DNA of 64,000 bases from Epiperipatus broadwayi (lineage: Eukaryota; Onychophora; Udeonychophora; Euonychophora; Peripatidae), in NCBI GenBank assembly GCA_028023455.1, contig JAQFVV010006710.1, positions 1 through 64,000 of the forward strand, given 5' to 3'. The notes under the pieces were generated by a model. It did not search any database. It had not been told where the DNA came from and saw only the letters and a program-made list of their open reading frames with translations. The stretch's first letter is position 1, and each line of letters begins with the position of its first letter. Below are positions 1 through 10,796 of the stretch, piece by piece. Made by a program: the position numbers and the translations under genes.

Positions 1-2810
1 TATATATATATTATAATAGTAACTAATAGTTGTTATTATTGGTCTAACATGTTTTATCTCTTGTGAAATTATTTATAAATATAAATTTTTATTTGACTAT
101 TTTATTATGTAACATATATGTACTATTTATATATACATTTAAGTTTTAAATAATACATACCTTAAGCTTTTGAGTAAAATGCCAGATTTGAAGTTAAGAA
201 TAAATACTTATATATTTTTTTAATTTTATTATTAAATCTTAATGTCAGTGGAACAATTGATAGTTGAGTTAAGCATGAACTTTTATATAAGACATGAGCA
301 GATTCGTTCGTTCTCTTGATAAAAAAAAAACGAAAGAAAAAGAAAATCTTTTCTCTTTAAAAACAGCATTTTTCTTTTATCAATACTACTATTTAACGAT
401 TGGAACTTAAATATTAACTTTTCCAAATTAAAATAATTTGTGGATTAAAAGTCTGCAAGGAAAATATATTTAATTTTCTACTCAATCTTAAAGGAAAAGC
501 AATATAAAAGAAAAGAACGTCTGTTTAAGTTTTTGGAAACTACGTTGTTTTAATACTTCCGTGATTCTTCGGATATATATAAATTTAAGATAATTATATA
601 TATATATAGGATAAAACAATGTGTTTTGAGTAAAACAACTTATATCGTAAAGGTTTCGAAACCAACCTTGCATGCTATTTTAAAATATTTTGAAATATTG
701 AATATATAGAATGTCTAGTGATAATAGAGAAATGAAGATTAAGAACATCTACATTCGAAGAATATTTATTTTATTTCACATTAATCTGGTCATTGGATGT
801 TATTAACAGTTTATCGTTTAAGGATAAATGGAATCATCATTGTACAAATGGATTGGTGATATGCTTCGTAAGAGATCTTCATTGGGATGATGAACTATAG
901 ACTTCAACATCTACTCTCAACTCTCTTATAAATAAGTTTCCTTTATTATTTATTTATATATATTATAATAATGCTTATATTATTTTAATATGTTTATTAT
1001 TATTATTATTATCTTTATTTCAAATTTGGCATCGCATCATATATATCTTAAAAGGAAAATTATATTTATTATTAAATATAATTAATTGAAAGCTTAACAT
1101 AATTCATCAAATTAGATGAGGGATATAAAAAATAGTTATTATTTGACAGATATCTTAAACAGGATTGTATTGTGTTTACTACGTAATATTGTAAACGTTT
1201 AATGTATTTTTATTTATTAAAAATACATATAATATATAAGTTATACAATGGCAAATAATACTTATATATGGGTAATTGTGAAGCATATAAATAAGAACGA
1301 TAAATAAATTAATAAGATACATAAATTATTAATTTTTGAACCCAGATATTGTTTTTATATATCTGTTAATTTAAGCTATTTTCTTTAATTTTTGAAAGTT
1401 TATTATAGTATTGAGTTTTATCATAGGGTATTAAATAAAAAAATATCATTTATTAATATTCTTTTAAAATGATAAAATTCATCCGTATTTATTTATTAAT
1501 ATTTTATTATCTATTCTATTATATTTTTATTGTTTATTAAATATTGATTTGTTAACGTGATCTCTTTGTCTAATCATTATTGAATTATATTATATATATG
1601 CTAGTATTATAAATGTCATATGAATAATAGTTATAATTAATGCTTATATAGAGGCATATGAAATAACTTGTTTTGAAATTATTCCTGAAAAGAGCTGATT
1701 GCAAATTCTCCGTGAGTTTAAATATCGTGGCATAATGGTGACTGAAAGAGGGATGAAAGATGGATGACCTGGTCTAAATTGTATTTAAACTTATTTAAAG
1801 ATATTGAGCTAGCATAGTAAAGATATATATATAATCATGGATTTAGTATTTCATCGATTCATTTCTAGCATTCTACTTGAAGACCCAAAGTCCGATTGTA
1901 GTGAAATGCGTACCCTCTTTCTAAGGAATTTAATCATCTCTTTATATTTAACAAGACCAACTTAGATTTTAAATATAATCCATTCTGTTATATTTGGCGA
2001 ACCTAACTATGAAGCATTAAGTTAATGATTTCTAAACATTAAATATAATTGATTATATTACAATTAATACATCAACTGGGATGATTAAATGCCGTTCCGT
2101 TATATTTGATGCCTCAACTAAGGCTATCAAATAGGCTGTCCCGTTATATCTGGCGCCCACATAAAAATAAAATAAAATAAATATAATAAACAAAAAACTC
2201 TGGATAAACTCTACAATATTCAAAATACCAATATATAAAATGAATATAGTCAGATTATGACATGTTTGCCATTCTGAGCAGCAGAACATACCATATTTGC
2301 TATAGTTATTATTTACTTTTAAATATTGCCATTTCTGAGTGTTGTAAAGTTTATTTCAGAATTTTTTATACACAAACACACACATATATATACTAATAGA
2401 GTTTATGTTTTATTTGATAGTAATAGCCCAAACTTGTCAACACTAGTAATCTTCAATCTGTTGTCAAGGACAAACTCTATGAATATATATATATGGGGAA
2501 AAAATCTCTGGAAATATATATATTTATAGATTTGAAAATATTCAGTACTTAATGGAATTAAATTAGCTCTTAATTTATTAATAGAAAGTTTATTGATTCT
2601 GATAGTAGACCCAGAAAAGTTTTATAGTAAATTTTGACTTTAAATCTGTGCAATTTTTTTTAAAAAATATATAGATAGATGAAATTATAATTGTTTTAAT
2701 TTATAAAAAATAAAGAGAATGAAAAAGGCTACAATAATTATTAAGTAATATTACTGTTATTTATCATAATAAAGAATTTTATATAATTTACTGAATAGGT
2801 TGCTTCCAGT
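1..2810. other. Gene-free AT-rich stretch
   Basis: Very AT-rich sequence with many short TA runs and no open frame resembling a known protein. Positions about 2431-2475 hold a weak minus-strand match to the short 'GTTGCCTTGACAACAG' repeat seen better at 5153-5315. Otherwise nothing is recognisable. Confidence 0.6.
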
Positions 2811-3062
2811 CAGAGATGAAGAGATGCCAAAGATTTTTAGTGTAGTTTTAAAGAATCAAAAAGAACTGTAGATATGGATTTTGTTATTAGAAAATTGCAA
2901 CAGAAGTGTCAAAAAAAAAAGAGATGAATTATAAATAACGCTTTTATTGATTTGATCAAGGCATTTGATGTGATCCATCAAGGTTTGTGACAAGCATGAA
3001 AAATACCTCATTGTCTATAAAGATATATTTATGTTATCAGCTAAGTAATGGTATGACATTAA
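2811..3062 (+). pseudogene. Non-LTR reverse transcriptase fragment, N-terminal part
   Basis: Decayed piece of a non-LTR retrotransposon reverse transcriptase. From 2865 one frame reads TVDMDFVIRKLQQKCQ, a lysine run, a stop, then AFIDLIKAFDVIHQGL. This matches the conserved block of the elements often annotated as craniofacial-development-protein-2-like: a conserved VDM motif, a QLQEKCQ helix, and the FIDLTKAFD motif that holds the first catalytic aspartate. In-frame TGA stops interrupt it. The same reverse transcriptase resumes near 3780 after about 720 bp that contain a SINE and part of a fold-back repeat. The family match is from memory of conserved motifs; the clade is not certain. Not functional. 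Confidence 0.75.
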
Positions 3063-3247
3063 AAACTATATGAGACATTTAAAGTGAAAATTGAAGATAA
3101 ACAGTGATAAGTATAATAAATATTATTTCTTCAATTTCTTATAAAACTTATGTTTATTATGTGAATCAATATATGTAAATAATTAAAAACACATTTAATA
3201 TATATATATAATAATCAAAAACCGAACATTTTAATTATTCATTTATA

Positions 3248-3348
3248 GACTTGGTGGTCGAGAGGTCAGCGACAGCTGCTTTACAAGCAGTTGTCCCGGG
3301 TTTGCGGGTTCGCTTCCCGGCTGATGCTATGGCACATGAGAAAAAAAA
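3248..3348 (+). repeat. tRNA-derived SINE, short type, with A-tail
   Basis: A tRNA-like module followed directly by eight A. An internal pol III box A reads TGGTCGAGAGG (3255-3265) and a box B reads GGTTCGCTTCC (3307-3317). The anticodon arm GACAGCTGC-TTTACAA-GCAGTTGTC can form nine consecutive pairs (one G-U) around a 7-nt loop; the loop position gives anticodon TAC (valine-like). The segment between anticodon arm and T arm is long, as in leucine/serine tRNAs. The 5' acceptor strand has drifted, so this is not a functional tRNA. It lies inside the broken reverse transcriptase. Related copies are at 28306, 34429 and 51065. No clear target duplication is visible here. Confidence 0.8.
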
Positions 3349-3487
3349 TTTAAAGAATAAACTTTTATCAAAAATAATAAAAACTAAACATAAATAGCCA
3401 AAATATTGAATTTTTAATTATTATTTACATATATTGTTTCAATTATAAATTTTATTAAACGCACATTATTATATTAAGTAATATTTA

Positions 3488-3616
3488 CTAAGGCTGTAAT
3501 CTTAGGAATAAGCGTCTGAAAAATTCGAAGGTAGGGACCTCTACAGATCTTAGCCACAAGCTTACACTAAGAAGAAAAGAGGGTAACCTTCTTTACTTCA
3601 ACCTACTTTTATATAT
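3488..3616 (+). repeat. Single arm of the TTAAGGCT fold-back family
   Basis: Begins CTAAGGCTGTAATC and continues through GGTAGGGACCTCTACAGATC to the CTTCAACCTACTTTT block. The same order of blocks occurs in the arms of the fold-back at 36778-37258. Only one arm is present, so this is a truncated or solo copy. Confidence 0.65.
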
Positions 3617-3779
3617 GAATTGTTTCAGAAAATAAATACAAGTTTTTACAAGAAATTGAAGAAGTACTATTTAATATGCTTATTTATATACATTGAATCA
3701 AATTTTATATTAATAGTATTCCTAATGTATATTTTTATATTTTGTTAATTTATAAATAGGGATGTCTAATATATCTTAT

Positions 3780-4230
3780 TGGAAAGCAATTTTTATAGCA
3801 GTGGTGTTTGAACATTTTTATAGATGTCTTCCTAAAACAGAGTCCAAAATTTGACAAAGATCTGATAAACTTTTAATTTGAGTCAATAAAAAGACAAAGC
3901 AAAAATTTCATTTTGGATCCTAAATTTCTCTTGTGCAGATGATCATGATATAATCAAAACAGTTGATCTATAGTATACTCTCAAGGATTTTAATGTAACT
4001 TATAAAAAATTTGGGTTAGTAATTGATATTATAAAACTTATGATTGCATTATCCAATAATGTAAAAAAATCCATTAATTAATCATTATGAATTTGAAAGT
4101 AGTTTAAATATCTTGTTACCTTTTCTAGATAAAAAGTTAGATTTGGATACTGAAATACAACACAAATTCCAAAAAATTACTGTTGCATTTAATAAAAAAA
4201 AGATACATTGTTTTTGTTACAAAGTAATCA
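3780..4230 (+). pseudogene. Non-LTR reverse transcriptase fragment, palm/thumb part
   Basis: Continuation of the reverse transcriptase at 2811-3062. Near 3925-4045 the translation reads KFLLCADDHDIIKTVDL, stop, YTLKDFNVTYKKFGLVIDI. This fits the ADD catalytic motif (C-A-D-D in place of Y/F-A-D-D) and the following segment that ends in the FGL-I-I-KT motif. Around 4085-4195 pieces read SSLNILVTF and, in another frame, LDLDTEIQHKFQKITVAFNKKK. These fit the YLGS...DIDDEI.HR motif of the same family. Several frameshifts and stops separate the pieces. Downstream parts cannot be followed past about 4230. The gap to 3062 is explained by later insertions. Confidence 0.7.
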
Positions 4231-5152
4231 TATAATAATAGTAGTAGATCATCTTATATCAATGGCAGAATATCATCGAATATATTAATTCTCTTCATAA
4301 TGAAAAAGCACTGGAATATGCTCTGCAATATTTTGAATATATTGGTATATTCTTCAGCCTAAATGAGATAGTATTGAATTTACTTTGGGAAGCATACCAT
4401 CATCTAATTAAACAATGGAAAGGTTACCAACTTTCTAAAAATATATTTTGCATTAGAAAATAATATAATTTTTGTCAGTCTTACAAACCTCATTTATATT
4501 ATAGAGGTTATATCAAATATCATCACTGCAGTGCTAAATACATTTAGCAACATTAACTGTTATCAATATTTTAATCTTTTTTTTTAGTGCTGAAAAATAA
4601 TAACAGATGAACTGATGTGGCTGAGGATGGAATATTTAGAAGGGTTTCAAATTAGTCAAAGGATTGAAATCTTTCTGAAAGAAAAATTCACATAGTAGAG
4701 GGTCAGAGACAGAACTATATGACTAAATATCTAGTAATACAATACATATTCATATAGTAGTGATTAACAGATTTAGTTATGACAAGCACATCTTTAAATT
4801 GTCTTTTATTTCTTTTGCAGGTAGGATAGTCATAATTATTTGAATGGCAGATAGAAATAGAAAGATTGAGGAAAAGAGCAAAAAAAGGGAGAACAACTGA
4901 GAAGTAGTTCTATCTGGTGGATAAAACATATGATAAAACAATATTAATTTATTATTTTAGAGATTATTAATTGAAATTAGAGAATGATATATAAACAAAA
5001 CATGCAGTTGAATCTATATTTACATCATATACATTTTTTTTATTAAGATAACATAGGAATCTTTTTCAAAATATGAAAAAAAACAATACTTCATAGATTA
5101 TAGTAGTAGTTAAAATTTGCTACAAAAACAAAACATATTCAGACATATATAT
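4231..5152. other. Gene-free AT-rich stretch
   Basis: May include the decayed 3' end of the retrotransposon at 3780-4230, but I could not align a motif. No other structure seen. Confidence 0.5.
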
Positions 5153-5315
5153 ATCTTTAGTGTCTATATAAATATATTGAACCATTAATAAAAGCGGAAT
5201 TTCACCAGGGATTCCATCTTTATTGTTAAAAGGAGGTTGCCTTGACAGCAGTTTGAAATTGTTAATTGTTATTGATATTGGAATTGTCTAAGTGTTGATG
5301 GATTTTTAATGATAT
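5153..5315 (+). repeat. Dispersed repeat E, longer form
   Basis: Shares TAGTGTCTATATAAA with a second copy at 61213-61346. It then runs into the short core (AAAGGAGGTTGCCTTGACA, CAGTTTGAAATTGTTAATTG, TTATTGATATTGGAATTGTC, TAAGTGTTGA) that recurs at 13947, 24281, 61262 and 61717. It ends in a TA run, as most copies do. No coding capacity; class (SINE or MITE) unknown. Confidence 0.7.
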
Positions 5316-6792
5316 ATATATATACATATATACACAGAGCATACTAGATTTTTCTCTTATCCAGATTAAAACAAAATATTAAGAGAATATTGGTTTTTTT
5401 TTTGGAAAAACAAAAAAAATAAATTATATATATTCTTGATATTACTAAAGAGAATGACAGAATAGTTTTTATTTGGAATGCAAGAGGCATGGTCTAGATT
5501 TATTTTAAAATTAATTATTTTTTTTGCAAAGGAATAATTATAACAACAGTAATAGTAATAATAGTAGCAATAGTAGATAATTTAAGATGTTAAGATATGA
5601 CATTTTATTATCTAGATTTTTAAAAATGTCTGTTCAATTGTAAAATTGTTATAGATTACTTTCTATAATTAAATTTTTCAATGATTTTCTGTAACTTTAT
5701 TAATGATGAAGCAAAATTATGTAAATTTAAAAAATAATTTCAATGTAAATCTTTTCAATTTTCCATCTTTTAAAAGTATTTTGTATAAAATTAAAAAAGC
5801 TTTTTCATATGAAATTAAAAACTAAATACAATTCAAGTCCATGCTTATTGTATTTTTTGAAAATTTCTTAGTTTATTATTTGTAGATAATCCACAGAACA
5901 AAACCCATTTGTAAATTCCACCTTTTAATTTTTTCTAAGCAAAATCATTTTTTTAAAATAATTCTCTGTATTAATTATAGAGTTTCTAGAAATGTTTTTT
6001 TAAACAAATGCAATAGTGCCTTTCTCAAATATGAAATATTAATTATGTTTAAAAAGAATTCAATTTTTTTATTGCTTATTTTATTTAGAAAGTTATCACT
6101 CATGTGTGTAAGTATATATATATGCTTACATGCATATGAGAGTTATATATAGTTTGTGGGCATGATGTTACTTCCTCTTAAATTTTATATACATTAAGAT
6201 ATATGTGTGTGTGTATGTATGTATGTATGTATGTTGAAACAAACATTTTTATGAATAATAGATATAAAGGGGTGTACCTTCCCATTCATCCTTGAGCAAT
6301 TTACATTGCATCAACATTTTGGCTAGACTGTACTTGACGTTATGTGATAAGAAATATTTGTTACCCCTTCTCTAGACTTCACAGATGCATCATTATGATT
6401 ATGATATCACTTAGAAGATATTGAAATCATGCTTAGCAGTTTACATTAAGGATATAAACAAATTCCATCCTGAAGGAGTTTATATAACTTGCTTCCCAGT
6501 AAACAATTTTCAAACTTTTCTTAACTCGCACTCCAAGCAGTACATTAATCAAACCATTTGATGTATTTTCGACATTCATTTTTGAGCAATTTAAATTGTA
6601 CCAGAAATTTGTCACTCAGATGGTGATAGATGTGATTCAATTGAAATGCCAGGGTAGTATTATTGTTAATTGTCTGGGAGCTTATGACCTAGTGGAATGC
6701 ATACTGAATTCACATGCAGAAGATCCTGTACACCTTGAAAGGGATTTGAATAGGACTATGTCTAAAAGCTAATAAGAAATGAAAATAAGTTA
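5316..6792. other. Gene-free AT-rich stretch
   Basis: No coding sequence seen. About 6676-6750 contains TGACCTAGTGG, a good pol III box A, but no convincing box B follows, so a decayed tRNA-derived SINE is possible only. 6241-6660 is less AT-rich but has no recognisable product on either strand. Confidence 0.5.
6203..6234. repeat. GT/GTAT microsatellite
   Basis: Short run of GT followed by five GTAT units. Confidence 0.9.
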
Positions 6793-7470
6793 CTAGAAAG
6801 GGTTCTAGTAAACTATTAACTGTGCAGCCTTTGGTGGCACTGTTTCTAGTTAAAAACAGAGCGTTATAACATTACCGGGCCGCTAGATTTTTTTTATCTA
6901 ATAGATCGTATTTTAACATATGGTTGTTATTTTTTTTTTTTAATATTTAATATATTGTTGTTGTTTGTTTTGGACATAATTATTTTTTTGGTTTTCATTT
7001 GATAAATTTAAAACTATAAAGGAGACTTTTACCTTTTTTTTTGGATCTCAAAAGTACATAATTTTTGACATACGTCTTTATTTGGGGGGGGGGGGATTTC
7101 CATTCTAAATCTACTGTTTCTTTTTTACAGACGTCTTTTATTTTTTTGTTTTGGATTTGAAACATTTCAAAGTAATAAGGGACAGTTTTAACTTTTTCAA
7201 TAAAACGTCCGGTATTTTTATTCTTTTTTAACAACAAAAATTAAGCTCAGGTTCATTTTTAAAATCTACTTAACGTGCTGTTTATTGATTTAAAACAACA
7301 ACAACAAAAAACCTGTTTTTGCTTCTAAATGGAACGAATAGGTATGTCAAAAGAAGAAGTATTTTTTTTAAAAAAAAATCAATCAATCAAGAGATGTCCA
7401 ACAAACTATGCCGCCCCTTTTTAACACTGTCATTCTGGGTGTTAATTACATGATTTACAGATAAAAATAA

Positions 7471-7653
7471 TCACAAACAATACACAAATTCTTTCCAGAA
7501 AATAAATTTATTAACCACATATGATTGAACTAAATCAACTGTAATGAATGGCAGGATGTTTTGGGCTTGAAAAAATGCAACTGCCTCACTTTCTCTGTTT
7601 GGGTTGTCCCACAAATATAATAACGTGGTAGACATTTTGTTTTTCTTTTTCAA
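7471..7653 (-). pseudogene. Merlin-like transposase N-terminal remnant (outer copy)
   Basis: Minus-strand frame contains MSTTLLYLWDNPNRESEA followed by VAFFQAQNILP. A pattern of W, then an E-A-V-x-F-L/F-Q-x-x-x-I-L-P helix, is what I recall at the start of ISXO2-like (Merlin) transposases, just before their zinc-binding Cys pairs. Here the frame then runs into unrelated residues and a stop, so the catalytic part is gone. The same block is kept in the inner copy at 8855-9064 with only a few substitutions. Family call is inference from a short motif; another DDE family is possible. Confidence 0.5.
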
Positions 7654-8229
7654 CTCTCGTCCGAGTCACGATAGAAATGGTATTTTTCCGCAAACAACTC
7701 CAATCGTCTGCCAGAGAGCTTGAGAAATTGTATTTTGTCTTTTTTGACCCCCAAAAAAGCCAAAAAAAAAAAATTTTTGACAAATATCAATAATACGCTG
7801 AAAATTACTAGTATGCAAAAATCTTTCAGTTGGGAAATACAGAAAATCAGGTTCTAGTAAACTATTAACTGTGCAGCCTTTGGTGGCGCTGTTTCTAGTT
7901 AAAAATAGAGCGTTATAACATTACCGGGCCGCTAGATTTTTTTTATCTAATAGATCGTATTTTGACATACGGCTGGAATTTTTTTTTTTAATATTTAATA
8001 TATTGTTGTTGTTTTTTGTTTTTGTTTTGGATTTCATACATTTCAAAGTAATAAGAGACAGTTTTAACTTTTTTTTGGAATATCTTGCTGTTATCTAAAA
8101 TTAGAATCGACACTTTCTTTTTGAATTATGTTAAAAATGAGGGGGTTTGCTGTTGATTGATTTAGCAAAAAAAATTCAAACCTGTCCGACAAACTCCGCC
8201 TCAGATGTCCGTATTTGCTTATAAACAAA

Positions 8230-8510
8230 AAGAATTGTTTGGTATTTTATCTTCCATTTATAAATACGGGGTTTTTTTTTTTTTTTGAACGGCGTGTTTT
8301 GATTTTTTTGTTTTTTTTAAAAATAATAACAAATAAAATGGGATTTTGATTTTTTTGTTTTTTTTTAATAATAATAAATAAAACGGGACTTCTTTTTTCT
8401 CTTAGATTTATAAATACGGGTGTTGGCGGCGGGTTTTGATTTTTTTGCTTTTTTTAATAATAACAAATAAAACGTCCAAAACAAAAACCAAAAAGTCAAT
8501 CGCGGTATTG
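8230..8510. repeat. Imperfect internal tandem repeats in the inner transposon
   Basis: Three related blocks each carry a GGG-TTTTGATTTTTTTG-like stretch followed by AATAATAA(C)AAATAAAA. They are absent from the outer copy, which helps explain why the inner one is longer. Confidence 0.6.
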
Positions 8511-8854
8511 TTTTTTTAACACAAAAAATATGTATGTTAACCGGTTGTGTTACATTCTGTAGGATTTATTTATTTATCTTTTTTAAGAGTCGTACAAGTT
8601 TGTTAAAGATTTTTTGTTTTCATAACAAATAAAACGTCTGGTATTTTTATTCTCTTTTAACAACAAAAATTAGCTCGGGTTCATTTTTAAAATCTACTTA
8701 ACGTGCTGTTTATTGATTTAAAACAACAACAACAAAAAACCTCTTTTTGCTTCTAAATGGAACGAATAGGTATGTCAAAAGAAGAAGTATTTTTTTTTAA
8801 AAAAAAATCAATCAATCAAGAGATGTCCAACAAACTACACTGTCATTCTGGGTG

Positions 8855-9064
8855 TTAATTACATGATTTACAGATAAAAATAATCGCAAACAAAACAAAT
8901 TCTTTCCAGAAAATAAATTTATTAACCACATATGACTGAACTAAATCAACTGTAATGAATAGCAGGATGTTTTGGGCTTGCAAAAATGCAACTGCCTCAC
9001 TTTCTCTGTTTGGGACATCCCAGAAATATAATAATGTGGTAGACATTTTGTTCGTCTTTTTCAA
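8855..9064 (-). pseudogene. Merlin-like transposase N-terminal remnant (inner copy)
   Basis: Reads MSTTLLYFWDVPNRESEA then VAFLQAQNIL before losing similarity. Compared with the outer copy, the core keeps W, E-A-V-x-F and N-I-L, and has L where the outer copy has F in FLQ. Upstream on the minus strand (9061-9306) an open stretch without a recognised domain may be 5' untranslated or intron sequence of the parent gene. No Cys pairs or catalytic residues follow. Confidence 0.5.
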
Positions 9065-9952
9065 CTCTCATCCGAGTCATGACAGAAACGGTATTTTTCC
9101 GCAAACAACTCCAATAGTCTGCCAGAGAACTTGAGAAATTTTATTTTGTCTTTTTTGACCCCCAAAAAAGCCAAAATTAGCCAAAAAAAATTTTTTTTGA
9201 CAAATATCAATAATACGCTGAAAATTACTAGTACGCAAAAATCTTTCAGTTGGGAAATACAGAAAATCATAAACATCAACAAATAAACACTTGAAAAAGA
9301 TGACAATGCTCACACTCTCATCTTAAATTCTAGCGAGGATACAAATTCTGTCAATATGCATAGGAATTCAACCCGCAATGAAATCAACGGCAAACTATAC
9401 GATCATAGTATTGTTAGTAGACGTAGTGTTATTGAATGCGGAAGAATTGGCCGCGTATTATAACCACTACATATGACCTACTCGTATATTAATGATCACT
9501 CGTATATTAGCTGTAGTTTTGGCCACGAAAGCGGTATAATTCTGTGTTTTTACACAGAAACAGCGCCACCAAAGGCTGCACAGTTAATAGTTTACTAGAA
9601 CCGAAAATCATAAACATCAACAAATAAACACTTGAAAAAGATGACAATGCTCACACTCTCATCTTAAATTCTAGTGAGGATACAAATTCTGTCAATATGC
9701 ATAGGAATTCAACCCGCAATGAAATCAAAGGCCAACTATATGATCATAGTATTGTTAGTAGACGTAGTGTTATTGATTCATGGAAGAATTGGCTGCGTAT
9801 TATAACCACTACATACGATCTACTTGTATATTAATGATCACTTATATATTAGCCGTAGGTTCGGCCACGAAAGCGGTATAATTCTGTGTTTTTACACAGA
9901 AACAGCGCCAACACAGGCTGCACAGTGAATAGTTTACTAGTACCCTAGAAAG

Positions 9953-10409
9953 AAATACTGAAGAATATTATGAAAGTTAAAGTGATTAATAAAAGAAGCT
10001 TTATCTAAAGATTATATTAAATAGATTGTGTAATAGAAATGAAAAAGTCACAATACACCTTTTTTTAAAAAAAAAAATACTATTAATTACATGCAGATGA
10101 ACTTGTAATATATATATATTGTAATGTGCACATATGTCGTTACATTATTTTTTTTAAAAATTAAACATGAAAAATAAAAGTTCGCAAATAAAAACTTTTT
10201 TTAACAAATAAAAAATTGAAAGTTAAGATCATTTAAACTTTATATATATAAAATCGCACAGTTGAAAAATTATTAGAAGAAAACTTTATTAAAAAAAAAG
10301 AAAAAGTTTTAAAACTAAATATTAAGAAAAAGACTTGAAAGATTAAAGATAAAAACAATGTACAATAAATTAATTAATGCTATTGTAAAATGGAAATGAT
10401 TATTTTAAT
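9953..10409. other. Gene-free AT-rich stretch
   Basis: A- and T-runs only; nothing recognised. Confidence 0.6.
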
Positions 10410-10796
10410 TAGTTAAAAGTAAGCTAGCCCTTGGGCATTTCAAAATGTATAAGCAACGGTCAGATAGGAGAAAAAACAATAGAAACTAATAGCCAATAAA
10501 AGAAATCCCTCAGGGAAACGGACCTCAACGAAAAGACCATCACCACGTCATGATGTAATGTCCACTGAATCCAAAATTCTAATATAAAAGAAAAAGTTTG
10601 GAAATAAATTTTAGTGAGTGAAGAAAGAGCTGGGAAGAGGACAGAGATGTGAAAGCAGAGGTGTGCTAGAGTTGAAGGAGAAGGGATTGGAAAGATGCAC
10701 TCTTCAATCTCTTCAGTTTTGCTATAAAAAAAAGAGAAACAGAAATGATTAATCATTTTCTATATCGCGGACCACAGGACATCAGGGGAATTAACA
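10410..10796 (+). mobile_element. Possible LTR of a Gypsy-type retrotransposon
   Basis: A less AT-rich block with an AATAAA-like signal (CCAATAAAAG), a TATA-like CTAATATAAAAG near 10580, a GA-rich stretch, and an end GGGGAATTAACA (10785-10796). TGGATCCCAAATGGC follows one base later, in the position and style of a tRNA primer-binding site (TGG start). An ATG at 10818 opens a short frame starting MDKDELFKNRKN. The left end cannot be fixed, no second LTR or pol was found, and no target duplication was seen, so this is tentative. Confidence 0.35.

Larger units (their letters stand above)
7843..9610. mobile_element. Inner Merlin-like transposon copy, nested in its own family
   Basis: Element 7851-9602 (1752 bp) has perfect 47-bp terminal inverted repeats: 7851-7897 (GGTTCTAGTAAACTATTAAC...) and 9556-9602. 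It is flanked by a perfect 8-bp target duplication GAAAATCA (7843-7850, 9603-9610). Next to the right end is a small palindrome TTCTGTGTTTTTACACAGAA (9540-9559). The inner copy contains the same flanking sequence (...TACAGAAAATCATAAACATC) at about 9256-9275, showing that it jumped into another copy of its own family. Perfect ends against several differences in the outer copy make the inner one younger. It keeps the transposase-start remnant but no catalytic domain. Confidence 0.9.
6793..9952. mobile_element. Outer Merlin-like DNA transposon copy, host of a nested copy
   Basis: Element 6801-9944 is flanked by a perfect 8-bp direct repeat CTAGAAAG (6793-6800 and 9945-9952). Its 47-bp terminal inverted repeats start GGTTCTAG (6801-6847) and end CTAGTACC (9898-9944), with about five differences from the perfect pair of the inner copy. 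With the inner insertion and one target repeat removed, it would be about 1384 bp. A target duplication of 8 bp, ends starting GG, and a remnant resembling the N-terminus of ISXO2-type transposases fit the Merlin superfamily; hAT or P types share the 8-bp duplication but not the rest. No full transposase remains, so it is non-autonomous. Confidence 0.85.

Noticed and set aside
3248-3340. A genuine tRNA gene (valine-TAC-like)
   Set aside because: The acceptor strand is degraded, the anticodon stem is too long, an A-tail follows, and three more dispersed copies with target duplications show it is a SINE.
10460-10756. 98-codon minus-strand frame
   Set aside because: Low-complexity, hydrophobic and Ser-rich translation with no domain; lies across a possible LTR whose signals read on the other strand.
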